DNA of 64,000 nt from Ruminococcus sp. Its GTDB lineage: Bacteria > Bacillota > Clostridia > Oscillospirales > Ruminococcaceae. Location: the NCBI GenBank assembly GCA_017470905.1, contig JAFUXL010000003.1, positions 62,001 through 126,000 of the forward strand, in the 5' to 3' direction. The notes under the pieces are model-generated. The model was not told where the DNA came from. It searched no databases and worked only from the letters and a program-made list of their open reading frames with translations. Of the stretch, positions 54,567-62,533 are shown one piece after another. Position numbers and translations under genes: made by a program. How positions within the stretch are numbered: position 1 is the stretch's first letter; each line of letters starts with the position of its first letter.

Positions 54567-55099
54567 TGGCTGCTACTGAAATACTTCTTGCAGGCTTCGG
54601 CGGACAGGGTATCCTTTTCGCAGGAAAAATTCTTGCATACTGCGGACTTATGGACGATAAGGAGCTTTCGTGGCTTCCCTCATACGGCCCTGAAATGCGT
54701 GGCGGTACGTGTAACTGCTCGGTATGTATTTCCGATGAACCGATAGGCTCTCCGCTTGTACTCACTCCCGATATACTTGTTGCCATGAACCAGCCGTCAT
54801 TCGATAAATTCGTACCGGAGGTACGTGCAGGCGGAAAGGTATTCTTCGACAGCACTCTCATTGAGGCAGGAACGGACAGAACCGATATACAGCTTTTCGG
54901 CATACCCTCTCAGCAGCTTGCGGATGATAATGCCTTAAAGGGCGGCTCTAATATTATCCTCCTCGGAAAGCTTCTTAAGGAGACACAGATATGTTCTCTT
55001 GATACAATGAAAAAGGCTATCGAGAAAGTAGTTCCCCCGAAAAAGGCTGCACTTATCCCCAATAATTTCAAGGCTATCGAACTCGGCATGAACAGCTGA
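54566..55099 (+). CDS. korC: 2-oxoacid:ferredoxin oxidoreductase gamma subunit
   Basis: 177 residues. LAGFGGQGILFAGKILAYCG at the N-terminus and SYGPEMRGGTCNCSVCIS are hallmarks of the gamma subunit. Last gene of the operon; terminator at 55101-55133. Confidence 0.95.
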   Translation: MAATEILLAGFGGQGILFAGKILAYCGLMDDKELSWLPSYGPEMRGGTCNCSVCISDEPIGSPLVLTPDILVAMNQPSFDKFVPEVRAGGKVFFDSTLIEAGTDRTDIQLFGIPSQQLADDNALKGGSNIILLGKLLKETQICSLDTMKKAIEKVVPPKKAALIPNNFKAIELGMNS

Positions 55100-55100
55100 T

Positions 55101-55133
55101 AAAAAAAGCTCCCGTCAAAGGGAGCTTTTTTTT
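55101..55133 (+). terminator. Rho-independent terminator after korC
   Basis: AAAAAAGCTCCC and GGGAGCTTTTTTTT around GTCAAA. Confidence 0.95.
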
Positions 55134-55134
55134 A

Positions 55135-55416
55135 TTCATAGTGCATAATGCATAATTCATAATTTATTCTTCAGGCTCGCAGATACACATATTAAAATAA
55201 ATATGTTTTGCACCTGATATTTTATTGCAGTGTTCCCACGCCGTTGGCGGAGGGAATATTATTTTTATTATGATTTTTTGTACCTGACATTTTATTGCAT
55301 TGTTGCCACGCCGTTGGCGTGGGAACATGGTTTTTATTATAATTTCTTGTACCTGATATTTTAAAGCCTCAAATAATCCTTAATTCTTAATTATGAATTA
55401 TGAATTATGAATTATT
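55135..55416. repeat. Repeat-filled gap with an 82-bp tandem duplication
   Basis: AT-rich repeats lie at 55135-55165 and 55388-55416. Between them two near-identical units of about 80 bases follow each other (from TGCACCTGATATTTTATTGC near 55209 and from TGTACCTGACATTTTATTGC near 55289), each with a hairpin core CACGCCGTTGGCG. A partial third unit (TGTACCTGATATTTT) starts near 55349. No gene is seen in this 305-base gap. Confidence 0.8.
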
Positions 55417-56382
55417 AACGGGTCGGCAGAGGGTTGCTTCGCCCGAACCGAGATGAATTTTACTTCCGTCCGCAAGCCTTACTATAAGGTTGGCATTGTC
55501 GTCTATTCCCTCGGCAATTCCCCTTATTGAAGTGCCGCCCGTCTGTGCGGTTATTTCATGACCCGTGAGAATTTCCCTTTTGCGGTATTCTTCAAGATAT
55601 TCACGGCTTTCGGGATTTTCGAGGTAAATGTCAATCAGCCTTAATATTTCGGCGCAAAGGCGGTTTCTGTCGATTTTCTTTCCCGTACATTCTTCAATTG
55701 AAGATGCCCTACGGCGGAGTTCGCTGTCAAATTCATCATTTTTTCCGACATTTATGCCTATTCCTATTACGGCATAGTCGAGGGAGCGCATTTCAAGCCC
55801 CATAGATGCCTCGGTAAGTATGCCGCAGATTTTTTTATCATTCATGTATAAATCGTTTACCCATTTTATGCCGACATTCTCTTTGCACAGCATTTCTATT
55901 GCGTTCGCAGCTGCACAAGCCGCCGCAGAGGTAATAAGCGGAGAGGTTTCTATGCCGAATTTTGGTCTTATGATTATGCTTATGTAAACTCCGCAGCCGG
56001 GCGGCGACACGAAATTCCTGCCCATTCTGCCTTTTCCTGCGGTCTGCCTGTCGGCTATTACAGCGGTGCCGTTTTTCGCACCCCTGGCGGCGAGTTTTTT
56101 TGCATAGTCGTTTGTTGAGTCAACTTCATCGAGGACGATAATATCCCTGTCAGATTTTTCGACAGCTTTTATTATATCTTCGCTGAGCTTGTTGTTATCC
56201 TCCGAAATGCGATAACCCTTTGAAGTGACTGCCTCTATGGAAAATCCCTCTTTTTCGAGGCTTTTAACGACTTTCCACACTGCATTTCTGCTTATGTTCA
56301 TATTTCTTGCGAGAGCAGCACCCGATATATATTCGCCCTCCGAGGCGGCAAGCTGTTTCAGAACAGTTTCTTTAACATTCAT
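55405..56382 (-). CDS. birA: Biotin-[acetyl-CoA-carboxylase] ligase / biotin repressor
   Basis: Attaches biotin to AccB and, through its N-terminal winged helix (ISGAALARNMNISRNAVWKVVKSLE), may repress biotin genes. 325 residues from the ATG at 56382 (GGGAGG five bases upstream). Catalytic segments: DEVDSTNDYAK, ADRQTAGKGRMGRNF, IKWVNDLYMNDKKICGIL and GIGINVG. A longer in-frame extension would run through the tRNA terminator and is rejected. The last residues (NNS) and stop lie in the AT-rich repeat. Confidence 0.95.
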   Translation of the reverse strand: MNVKETVLKQLAASEGEYISGAALARNMNISRNAVWKVVKSLEKEGFSIEAVTSKGYRISEDNNKLSEDIIKAVEKSDRDIIVLDEVDSTNDYAKKLAARGAKNGTAVIADRQTAGKGRMGRNFVSPPGCGVYISIIIRPKFGIETSPLITSAAACAAANAIEMLCKENVGIKWVNDLYMNDKKICGILTEASMGLEMRSLDYAVIGIGINVGKNDEFDSELRRRASSIEECTGKKIDRNRLCAEILRLIDIYLENPESREYLEEYRKREILTGHEITAQTGGTSIRGIAEGIDDNANLIVRLADGSKIHLGSGEATLCRPVNNS

Positions 56383-56414
56383 AAAATCCTCCCGAAAACC
56401 AGATGGGTAAAAAT

Positions 56415-56441
56415 ACAAAAAACGCCCGATAATTCGGGCGG
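56415..56441 (-). terminator. Rho-independent terminator of tRNA-Thr
   Basis: CGCCCGA-ATTA-TCGGGCG followed by TTTTTTG on the minus strand, between the tRNA and birA. birA therefore depends on read-through or a promoter I could not see. Confidence 0.85.
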
Positions 56442-56450
56442 TTGTGCAAG

Positions 56451-56523
56451 AGCTTGTGACGGGACTCGAACCTGCGACCTGCGCATTACGAATGCGCTGC
56501 TCTACCAACTGAGCTACACAAGC
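56451..56523 (-). tRNA. tRNA-Thr (anticodon CGU)
   Basis: A full cloverleaf is readable: acceptor GCTTGTG/CACAAGC, D arm GCTCAGTTGGTAGAGC, anticodon arm GCGCA-TTCGTAA-TGCGC (anticodon CGT in DNA), T arm GCAGG-TTCGAGT-CCCGT. The T stem has one A-C mismatch. No CCA is encoded. Reads ACG codons. Confidence 0.95.
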
Positions 56524-56538
56524 ATGACTACGAATAAT

Positions 56539-56567
56539 ATTATAACATCCTATTATGAAAAAGTCAA
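56539..56567 (-). promoter_or_regulatory. Promoter of tRNA-Thr
   Basis: Minus strand TTGACT (56562-56567), 17-base spacer, TATAAT (56539-56544). Confidence 0.9.
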
Positions 56568-56652
56568 GGGTTTTTTTAAAATAAATTTTTATATTTTTAT
56601 ATTCTGCTCCGCAGGTGTTTATATATTTCCATGCGTGAATATTAAAATATTA

Positions 56653-56693
56653 TTGACATGAGAGGATTTTGGATATATACTATTATATAGTAT
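56653..56693 (+). promoter_or_regulatory. Promoter and palindrome of the glycerophosphodiesterase gene
   Basis: TTGACA (56653-56658), 17-base spacer, TATACT (56676-56681). The -10 overlaps a perfect inverted repeat ATACTAT-TAT-ATAGTAT (56677-56693), a possible operator. Confidence 0.75.
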
Positions 56694-56762
56694 ACATTGC
56701 TTTGTATCCGCAGCACGGCGTAATAACGGGAACTGCGGAAAATATTAATCATGGAGACGGAT

Positions 56763-58574
56763 ATGAAAAAATTTTTCGGTTCGTTAAGTAATTTTATCAG
56801 GGCTTTTCCGCATTTTATGGCATTTGAGCTTATATACAGACTTCTCCTAACGGCAGTGGGAACACCTGTTCTTGCTCTGCTGATAAAGCTTGCCATGAAA
56901 ATATCGGGAATAAAATATCTTTCCGATGAACGCATGAGTGTATATCTTAAACACCCCGTAACGATAGCATTTATATTTATACTGTTTTTCTGCATAGGCT
57001 TTTTCTCGTTTGTGGAGCTTTCCGCACTGGCAGGCTGTTTTTCGTCATTCAGGAAAAAGGAAAGGCTGACGGCGGACGGTATGATACGGACGGGCCTCAG
57101 TGCGTTCAAAAAGGCTTTCAGAGGTACGGGGATATTCAAATTCTTTCTGTTTATGATATATATGCCCGTGGCACAGTTCACGGTTTCATCGGGAGTATTC
57201 ATATCTCCGCTGATGCCTGCGCTGAAAAGACTTCTGCGCTCATGGGGCAGCGGCTTTGCCGTGGGGGTATATATAGCAATAGAAATCCTGTTCGCCGCAT
57301 TGATAGTAAGCCGCTGCTACAGCCTGCATTTTCTTGTGCTGACGGACAGGAGCTTCATAGCCTGCACAAGGGAAAGCAAAAAGCTTGTTTCAAAAAAGAA
57401 ATTCAAGACCGCCGTTTCGATAATATTCTGGGGTATTGTCATGTTTGCGGCGGCGGCGGTTATCACATTCGTCATAAGCTTTGCAATATTCCTTATGATA
57501 AAAGGATTTTCAAAGCCACATAAAGCCTTTATATCATCGCTGAAAGTATTGCAGTATGAGGGAAGAATATTCTCGTCGGTTTCGGCATTTATTTCCGCAC
57601 CCGTGATAATGTTCAGGATAACGGAGGGATTTTTTGAGGACGTTTCGCCCTTTGAGAAAATCATACTCCCCGACAGGGAGCATAAAAAATGGAGCAGGCG
57701 CAGGAAAATTGCCTTTGCAGCGATTGTCACCGCTCTTGCGGTCGGCATGAATACCTCATATTTTTCGGCACTCTACGAGGGGAGTATAAATCTCAATTCG
57801 GGCATACTCACGAAAACCAGGATAACCGCCCACAGAGGATTTTCTAAAGCCGCCCCCGAAAATACCATGTATGCCTTTGAAGCCGCCCTCGACAGCGGAG
57901 CGGATTATATCGAACTCGATGTGCAGCTCACAAAGGACGCACAGCTTGTCGTATTCCATGACAAGACCATAGAGCGGACAACAGACGGACACGGAAAAAT
58001 AAGCGACTATACATACGATGAATTGCAGGAATTTTCCGCAGGGTGTCATTTCGGAACGGACGGAGAGTTTGATGACGCTAAAATACCTCTGCTTTCCGAG
58101 GTGCTTGAAAGCTTCGGCGATGATATAAATTTCAACATAGAGATAAAGGACATAGGGAACTTAAAGCTTGCCGCAGAAAAAACCGCCGAACTGATAGATG
58201 AATACGGCATAACCGGTTCATGCTACGTCACATCATTTTCGTATAATGCCCTTAAATATGTAAAAAAGGCAAACCCGAAAATAAAAACGGGCATAATCGC
58301 AAACGTTGCCACCACCATAGCATTTACGAAACTGAGATATATAGATGCATTGAGCATGAATTATCTTTTTGTAAATCATACTGTGGTCAACAATGCTCAT
58401 CAGAACGGAAAGAGAATTTTTGTCTGGACTGTGGACACAAAATCGGATATTGAAAAAATGATTGCCCTCGGCGTTGACAATATAATAACCAACCGCCCCG
58501 ATAAAACTGCGGAGATAGTCTATTCCGACAGTGTGAGCGAAAAAATAATAACCATACTGAAAACCATATTTTGA
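56763..58574 (+). CDS. Glycerophosphodiester phosphodiesterase with N-terminal membrane domain
   Basis: 603 residues from the ATG at 56763 (GGAG six bases upstream; an ATG four codons earlier has none). The first 350 residues hold about eight hydrophobic segments of the GDPD membrane-domain type. The catalytic GDPD domain starts at about 358: ITAHRGFSKAAPENTMYAF, YIELDVQLTKDAQLVVFHD (Glu, Asp and His ligands), INFNIEIKD, and ends GVDNIITNRPDK. It hydrolyses glycerophosphodiesters to glycerol-3-phosphate, here at the membrane. Confidence 0.93.
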   Translation: MKKFFGSLSNFIRAFPHFMAFELIYRLLLTAVGTPVLALLIKLAMKISGIKYLSDERMSVYLKHPVTIAFIFILFFCIGFFSFVELSALAGCFSSFRKKERLTADGMIRTGLSAFKKAFRGTGIFKFFLFMIYMPVAQFTVSSGVFISPLMPALKRLLRSWGSGFAVGVYIAIEILFAALIVSRCYSLHFLVLTDRSFIACTRESKKLVSKKKFKTAVSIIFWGIVMFAAAAVITFVISFAIFLMIKGFSKPHKAFISSLKVLQYEGRIFSSVSAFISAPVIMFRITEGFFEDVSPFEKIILPDREHKKWSRRRKIAFAAIVTALAVGMNTSYFSALYEGSINLNSGILTKTRITAHRGFSKAAPENTMYAFEAALDSGADYIELDVQLTKDAQLVVFHDKTIERTTDGHGKISDYTYDELQEFSAGCHFGTDGEFDDAKIPLLSEVLESFGDDINFNIEIKDIGNLKLAAEKTAELIDEYGITGSCYVTSFSYNALKYVKKANPKIKTGIIANVATTIAFTKLRYIDALSMNYLFVNHTVVNNAHQNGKRIFVWTVDTKSDIEKMIALGVDNIITNRPDKTAEIVYSDSVSEKIITILKTIF

Positions 58575-58584
58575 TTATAATAAA

Positions 58585-58654
58585 TATACCTCCGCCTCAG
58601 GCGGAGGTATATTGCTTTTAATTAAATATCCTTTCCGCCACGGGCGGAGGTATA
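58585..58654. repeat. Two minimal GC-hairpin repeats in tandem
   Basis: TATACCTCCGCC-TCA-GGCGGAGGTATA (58585-58611) and a diverged copy TTTCCGCCACGGGCGGAGGT (within 58628-58654), each followed by ATTGCTTT. They may serve as a terminator for the phosphodiesterase gene. Confidence 0.75.
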
Positions 58655-58679
58655 TTGCTTTAAGGTATATTTTTTGAAA

Positions 58680-59489
58680 TCATGCATTGAAGTCAATATT
58701 TCTGCTTTCGGATTTTCTTCGGTACTGTGTCGGTGTGCAGCCCTTGTGTCTGCGGAATTGCTGCATGAAATACGAGTCGCTTTCATAGCCGCATTTTTCG
58801 GCTATTTCACTGACGGATAAATCTGTCGAGACAAGCAAATCCGATGCCATCAGCAGTCTGCTCTCGATTACGTCCTGACGGAATGTAACTCCGAATGCCG
58901 CAGAATACAGTCTGTGAAAATAGGTTCTGCTTATGCAGAGCCTTTCGCATATTATCTCAATATCCCATGGAATTACGGGATTTTCGTAGACCTGCTCACG
59001 GAGGGATTTTAGCTTTGAATATTTCGGAATATCCGTCCTGACGGATATATCTTCATTCTGTACAGGGGCAGACTCGCTCAGGCATATTAATATCATACGC
59101 ATGGAGAGTTCGAGAAATTCGTTTGAATATTTGCTGTTTTTCGTGGACTCTGTTTTCATATTCTTGAATACGGACGATATGACAAAATCATCGTTCAGAA
59201 TAATGGGTGTGTCGAAACTTATATTTTTAGATGCCGCATAATGTCTCTCCGCAGCCGTCATCTCAAAGCGAACATAATCGAATTTCATATTTGTACCGTT
59301 GAGGGAACGTATATGGATTTTGGTTTCTGGGGAGCAGATTACTGCGGATATGCTCTCGGATTTGGTTTCTTTTCCGTTGATTGTATATGTGACGGGCGTT
59401 TTGAAGAAATACAGGAGCATATCCTCCTTTGCACCGCCTGACAGGGAAAAGCTTCTTCGGCAGTTTATTTCTATTTCTGATATTTTCAT
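58680..59489 (-). CDS. AraC family transcriptional regulator
   Basis: 269 residues from the ATG at 59489 (GAGGTG seven bases upstream). The N-terminal ligand-binding half is a cupin-like domain (PVTYTINGKETKSESISAVI). The C-terminal double HTH is clear: ICERLCISRTYFHRLYSAAFGVTFRQDV, then LSVSEIAEKCGYESDSYFMQQFRRHKGCTPTQYR. Such regulators often control sugar use; no sugar operon is next to it. Confidence 0.9.
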   Translation of the reverse strand: MKISEIEINCRRSFSLSGGAKEDMLLYFFKTPVTYTINGKETKSESISAVICSPETKIHIRSLNGTNMKFDYVRFEMTAAERHYAASKNISFDTPIILNDDFVISSVFKNMKTESTKNSKYSNEFLELSMRMILICLSESAPVQNEDISVRTDIPKYSKLKSLREQVYENPVIPWDIEIICERLCISRTYFHRLYSAAFGVTFRQDVIESRLLMASDLLVSTDLSVSEIAEKCGYESDSYFMQQFRRHKGCTPTQYRRKSESRNIDFNA

Positions 59490-59540
59490 ATAATTCACCT
59501 CATAACGATTATACCATAAACATAACAGTTAATCAAGCGG

Positions 59541-59825
59541 CTGTTATTGAGCAGATTTAAAATTTTCACGACAGGCAAAAAAAGAAACCTGCACAAAAAT
59601 GCAGGTTAGAGAGGGATATATAAAATATAAGAGGGGAATTGGGGGATTGTTTAAATCCTGTATATATAATAATCCCTTTCCCTTAAAATAATCTTAAAAT
59701 AAATCAAAAATCTGAAAAATATTTTTATATTTTTTCTGTTTTCCCCCTGCCTGTGACCAACAGAAATCCCTTTAGGGACGGCAGGGGGAAATATTGCTTT
59801 TAATTTTAAATCTGCTCAATCATAG
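59541..59825. repeat. Composite repeat with two distal-type ends, downstream of htpG
   Basis: CTGTTATTGAGCAGATTT at 59541 and AAATCTGCTCAATCATAG ending 59825 are both of the distal type and face each other, so two elements may have fused or one has been rearranged. The inner hairpin core (CCCCCTGCC and GGCAGGGGG) carries the 27-bp insertion at 59753-59779, inverted relative to 39792-39818. It fills most of the 59490-59873 gap; no gene is seen. Confidence 0.75.
59577..59607 (-). terminator. Rho-independent terminator for htpG
   Basis: Minus strand AACCTGCA and TGCAGGTT stem followed by TCTTTTTTT; it is 267 bases after the htpG stop, inside the composite repeat. Confidence 0.75.
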
Positions 59826-59873
59826 TATTATCGTCCGCAAAATCATAATTATGCATTATGAATTATGCATTGT

Positions 59874-61778
59874 TTACATGAGTTCGCAGATGAGATTTGA
59901 AAATTCAACGGGGTCGTCTATGGCTATTCCCTCAATGAGAAGTGCCTGCGTGTAGAGGAGCTTTGCATATTTTGCAAGCTTTTCCTTGTCTCCGTTGTCG
60001 CTTACGGCTCTGAGCTTTGCGAAAATTTCGTGTTCGGGATTAATTTCGAGTACTCTCTTTGCATGGACTTTCTGGTCAGTGGGCATGGAGTTGAGAACCT
60101 TTTCCATTTCGAGGGTAATTTCTCCCTCGCTGGTGAGGCATACGGGGTGGGATTTAAGTCTCTGCGAAAGGATAACCTTTTCAACCTTTCCGTCAAGTGC
60201 ATCGGCAAGATTTTTGAGCATATCAGAATTTTCCTCTTCCTTTGCCCTGATTTCCTCTTTCTTGTCCGTATCTTCAATTCCGAGGTCGTCTGCGGAAACG
60301 TTCCTGAACTCCTTGTCCTTGTATTGGTTTATGGATTTTATTGCAAATTCATCAACGTTGTCGGTGAGACAGAGTATCTCGTAGCCCTTATCCTTTAAAA
60401 GCTCCGTCTGGGGGAGGTGTTCAATTCTTGCGACACTCTCGCCGGTAGCGTAATAGATATACTTCTGTTCCTCTTTCATGGCTGTAACGTATTCGTCAAG
60501 AGTAACCAGCTTGCTGTCGTTTGAAGATGTGAACATGAGCAAGTCCTGAAGCTTGTCCTTATTCATGCCGAAATCGCTGTAAACACCGAATTTAATCTGC
60601 AAGCCGAAGGCTTTCCAGAACTCCTCGTATTTTTCACGGTCGTTTTTGAGCATTTTTTTAAGCTCTGCGGTTATGGTCTTTTCTATGCTCTTTGCGATAG
60701 CTTTAAGCTGTCTGTCGTGCTGGAGCAGTTCACGGGAGATGTTAAGCGACAAATCCTCGGAATCAACAAGACCCTTTACAAAGCTGAAATAATCGGGGAG
60801 CAGGTCTGCGCATTTTTCCATTATGAGTACGCCGTTTGAATAAAGCTGCAAGCCCTTTTCAAATTCCTTCGTGTAGTAATCATAGGGGGCTTTTGAGGGG
60901 ATATAGAGGAGGGCGTTGTATGAGGGCATACCCTCGTTCTTTACATGGGCATATCTTATGGGCTCGTTGTAGTCGTAGAACTTTTCTGTATAGAAATGTT
61001 TGTAGTCCTCGTCTTTAAGCTCGTTTTTATTCTTTTTCCAGAGGGGAACCATGCTGTTGAGGGTTTCAATCTCGATATAGTCCTCGTATTCAAGGGGCTT
61101 GTTTTCAGCCTTTTCCTCCTCTGTCTGCTCCTTGGGACGGCTGTGAGTTACCTCCATTTTAATGGGGAAACGGATATAGTCGGAATATTTTCTGACAAGC
61201 GACTGCAATCTGTACTGGTCGAGAAATTCTCCGTATTTTTCATCGTCCGTATCGTCAAGAAGCTCAAGGATAATCTCTGTGCCGACGGATTTCTTGTCGT
61301 CCTCGGTTATCGTGTATCCGTCAACCCCCTCGGACTCCCAGCGGTAAGCCTTGTCGCTGCCGAAAGCCTTTGAAATTACGGTGACTTTTTTAGATACCAT
61401 AAATGCCGAATAGAAGCCGACACCGAACTGTCCGATTATCTGGCTGTCCTCGTCAAGCTTGTTTTCGCTCTTGAACTTGAAAGAACCGCTGTTTGCGATA
61501 GTGCCGAGGTTATTTTCAAGCTCCTCCTCGGTCATGCCTATGCCGTTGTCGGTTATTCTGAGGGTGCGGCTGTCCTTGTCGGCGGAGAGCCATATTGCAA
61601 AATCGTCCTTGTTCATGCCAACGCTGTCGTCCGTGAGGGACTTGAAATAAAGCTTGTCTATGGCATCGCTTGCGTTTGATATAAGCTCCCTGAGAAAAAT
61701 TTCCTTGTGGGTATAGATTGAATGAATCATCATTTCGAGAAGTCTTTTGGACTCTGCCTTGAACTGTTTCGTTTCCAT
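59874..61778 (-). CDS. htpG: Molecular chaperone HtpG (Hsp90)
   Basis: 634 residues from the ATG at 61778 (GGAGA about ten bases upstream). The GHKL ATPase domain has [28 protein letters not shown] and [15 protein letters not shown]. The middle domain follows with [18 protein letters not shown], and the C-terminal dimerisation part ends [11 protein letters not shown]. It assists protein folding under stress. A perfect CIRCE operator lies in its leader, so it is probably repressed by HrcA at normal temperature. An upstream in-frame extension passes through CIRCE and is rejected. Confidence 0.97.
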   Translation of the reverse strand: METKQFKAESKRLLEMMIHSIYTHKEIFLRELISNASDAIDKLYFKSLTDDSVGMNKDDFAIWLSADKDSRTLRITDNGIGMTEEELENNLGTIANSGSFKFKSENKLDEDSQIIGQFGVGFYSAFMVSKKVTVISKAFGSDKAYRWESEGVDGYTITEDDKKSVGTEIILELLDDTDDEKYGEFLDQYRLQSLVRKYSDYIRFPIKMEVTHSRPKEQTEEEKAENKPLEYEDYIEIETLNSMVPLWKKNKNELKDEDYKHFYTEKFYDYNEPIRYAHVKNEGMPSYNALLYIPSKAPYDYYTKEFEKGLQLYSNGVLIMEKCADLLPDYFSFVKGLVDSEDLSLNISRELLQHDRQLKAIAKSIEKTITAELKKMLKNDREKYEEFWKAFGLQIKFGVYSDFGMNKDKLQDLLMFTSSNDSKLVTLDEYVTAMKEEQKYIYYATGESVARIEHLPQTELLKDKGYEILCLTDNVDEFAIKSINQYKDKEFRNVSADDLGIEDTDKKEEIRAKEEENSDMLKNLADALDGKVEKVILSQRLKSHPVCLTSEGEITLEMEKVLNSMPTDQKVHAKRVLEINPEHEIFAKLRAVSDNGDKEKLAKYAKLLYTQALLIEGIAIDDPVEFSNLICELM

Positions 61779-61801
61779 AAAAATACATCTCCGTTCATGA
61801 A

Positions 61802-61828
61802 TTAGCACTCTCATGCTTTGAGTGCTAA
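61802..61828. promoter_or_regulatory. CIRCE operator of htpG (HrcA binding site)
   Basis: TTAGCACTC-N9-GAGTGCTAA, a perfect match to the CIRCE inverted repeat, between the promoter and the ribosome binding site of htpG. Confidence 0.97.
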
Positions 61829-61832
61829 AATA

Positions 61833-61862
61833 AGTATATAACTTTTCTGCATGAAATGTCAA
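61833..61862 (-). promoter_or_regulatory. Promoter of htpG
   Basis: Minus strand TTGACA (61857-61862) with TATACT (61833-61838, 18-base spacer) or TATATA (61835-61840, 16-base spacer). Confidence 0.85.
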
Positions 61863-61989
61863 TAGCAGAATGAAATGTTTACAATTTGTTCATATTTGAC
61901 CTGCAAATAATATCTCATGCCGTCTGCGGAGGATATATATAATATATATCAGTCCGCACAAATCAGAGATATAAAAAACTCCGCCGTGA

Positions 61990-62086
61990 TTTTTCTTTGT
62001 GTTCCCCCCATGCAGGCGGCGGACAATGTTTTTTATTATGATTTTTTGTATCTTATCAGGAAAAATTTCAGATTTGCTCATCATAG
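61990..62086. repeat. Degenerate repeat element upstream of htpG
   Basis: The distal end GATTTGCTCATCATAG finishes at 62086; the hairpin core is decayed (GTTCCCCCCATGCAGGCGGC) and the proximal end is not recognisable. With the two promoters below it accounts for the 755-base gap between htpG and pilC. Confidence 0.6.
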
Positions 62087-62244
62087 CTCCGAAATTAATA
62101 AGCATTAAGCAGAATAAATTGTTTATACTGCTGAAATTCCACCGCACAATATTGTAACAGGGGGTAAAAATCGACAAAAGGGAGTTAAATTTTTTGCCGT
62201 AATTTACAATTATATAAAATTTTCTTAAAATATTCATTCCTGTA

Positions 62245-62400
62245 TTGCAATTTTAAAGTTTTTGTGCTATAATATTTGTATAAGTTCAACAATGCACGGC
62301 TTGCGGGGAACGCTGTGCGCTGTTCTGCCTTGAAAATCGCTTTTTGTAATATAAAGCTGCTTTTTCGGAGTTAATTTTACAATGTGTATAAAAGTTGGTG
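62245..62400 (+). ncRNA. Candidate untranslated transcript or long leader before pilC
   Basis: A consensus promoter, TTGCAA (62245-62250), 17-base spacer, TATAAT (62268-62273), is followed by about 100 bases with no gene but with a GC-rich hairpin (GCACGGC-N11-GCTGTGC, 62294-62318) and several T-runs (CTTTTTG, CTTTTTC). It may be a small RNA or the 5' leader of the pilus operon. I do not recognise a known RNA family. Confidence 0.35.
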
Positions 62401-62443
62401 AATATTAATAAAAAATAACCCTTTATTTATGTCAAAAAAACGA

Positions 62444-62472
62444 TTGAAAAGTAACTTTTAATATGTTATAAT
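62444..62472 (+). promoter_or_regulatory. Promoter of the pilC-pilM operon
   Basis: TTGAAA (62444-62449), 17-base spacer, TATAAT (62467-62472), 61 bases before pilC. Confidence 0.75.
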
Positions 62473-62533
62473 TGTTATTATTAAGGCAGTGTGAATTGTT
62501 ACGGCTTTATTAATAATCACGGAGGTGGTCTCA

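Noticed and set aside
55209-55363. Possible CRISPR array
   Set aside because: Only two to three units, the whole unit is repeated with no unique spacers, and there are no cas genes in the window.
56383-56508. A 42-residue N-terminal extension of BirA
   Set aside because: It would be encoded by the tRNA-Thr gene and its terminator; the ATG at 56382 has a consensus ribosome binding site.
62292-62333. A 13-codon frame (MHGLRGTLCAVLP) after the promoter at 62245-62273
   Set aside because: No ribosome binding site and no run of regulatory codons that would mark a leader peptide.
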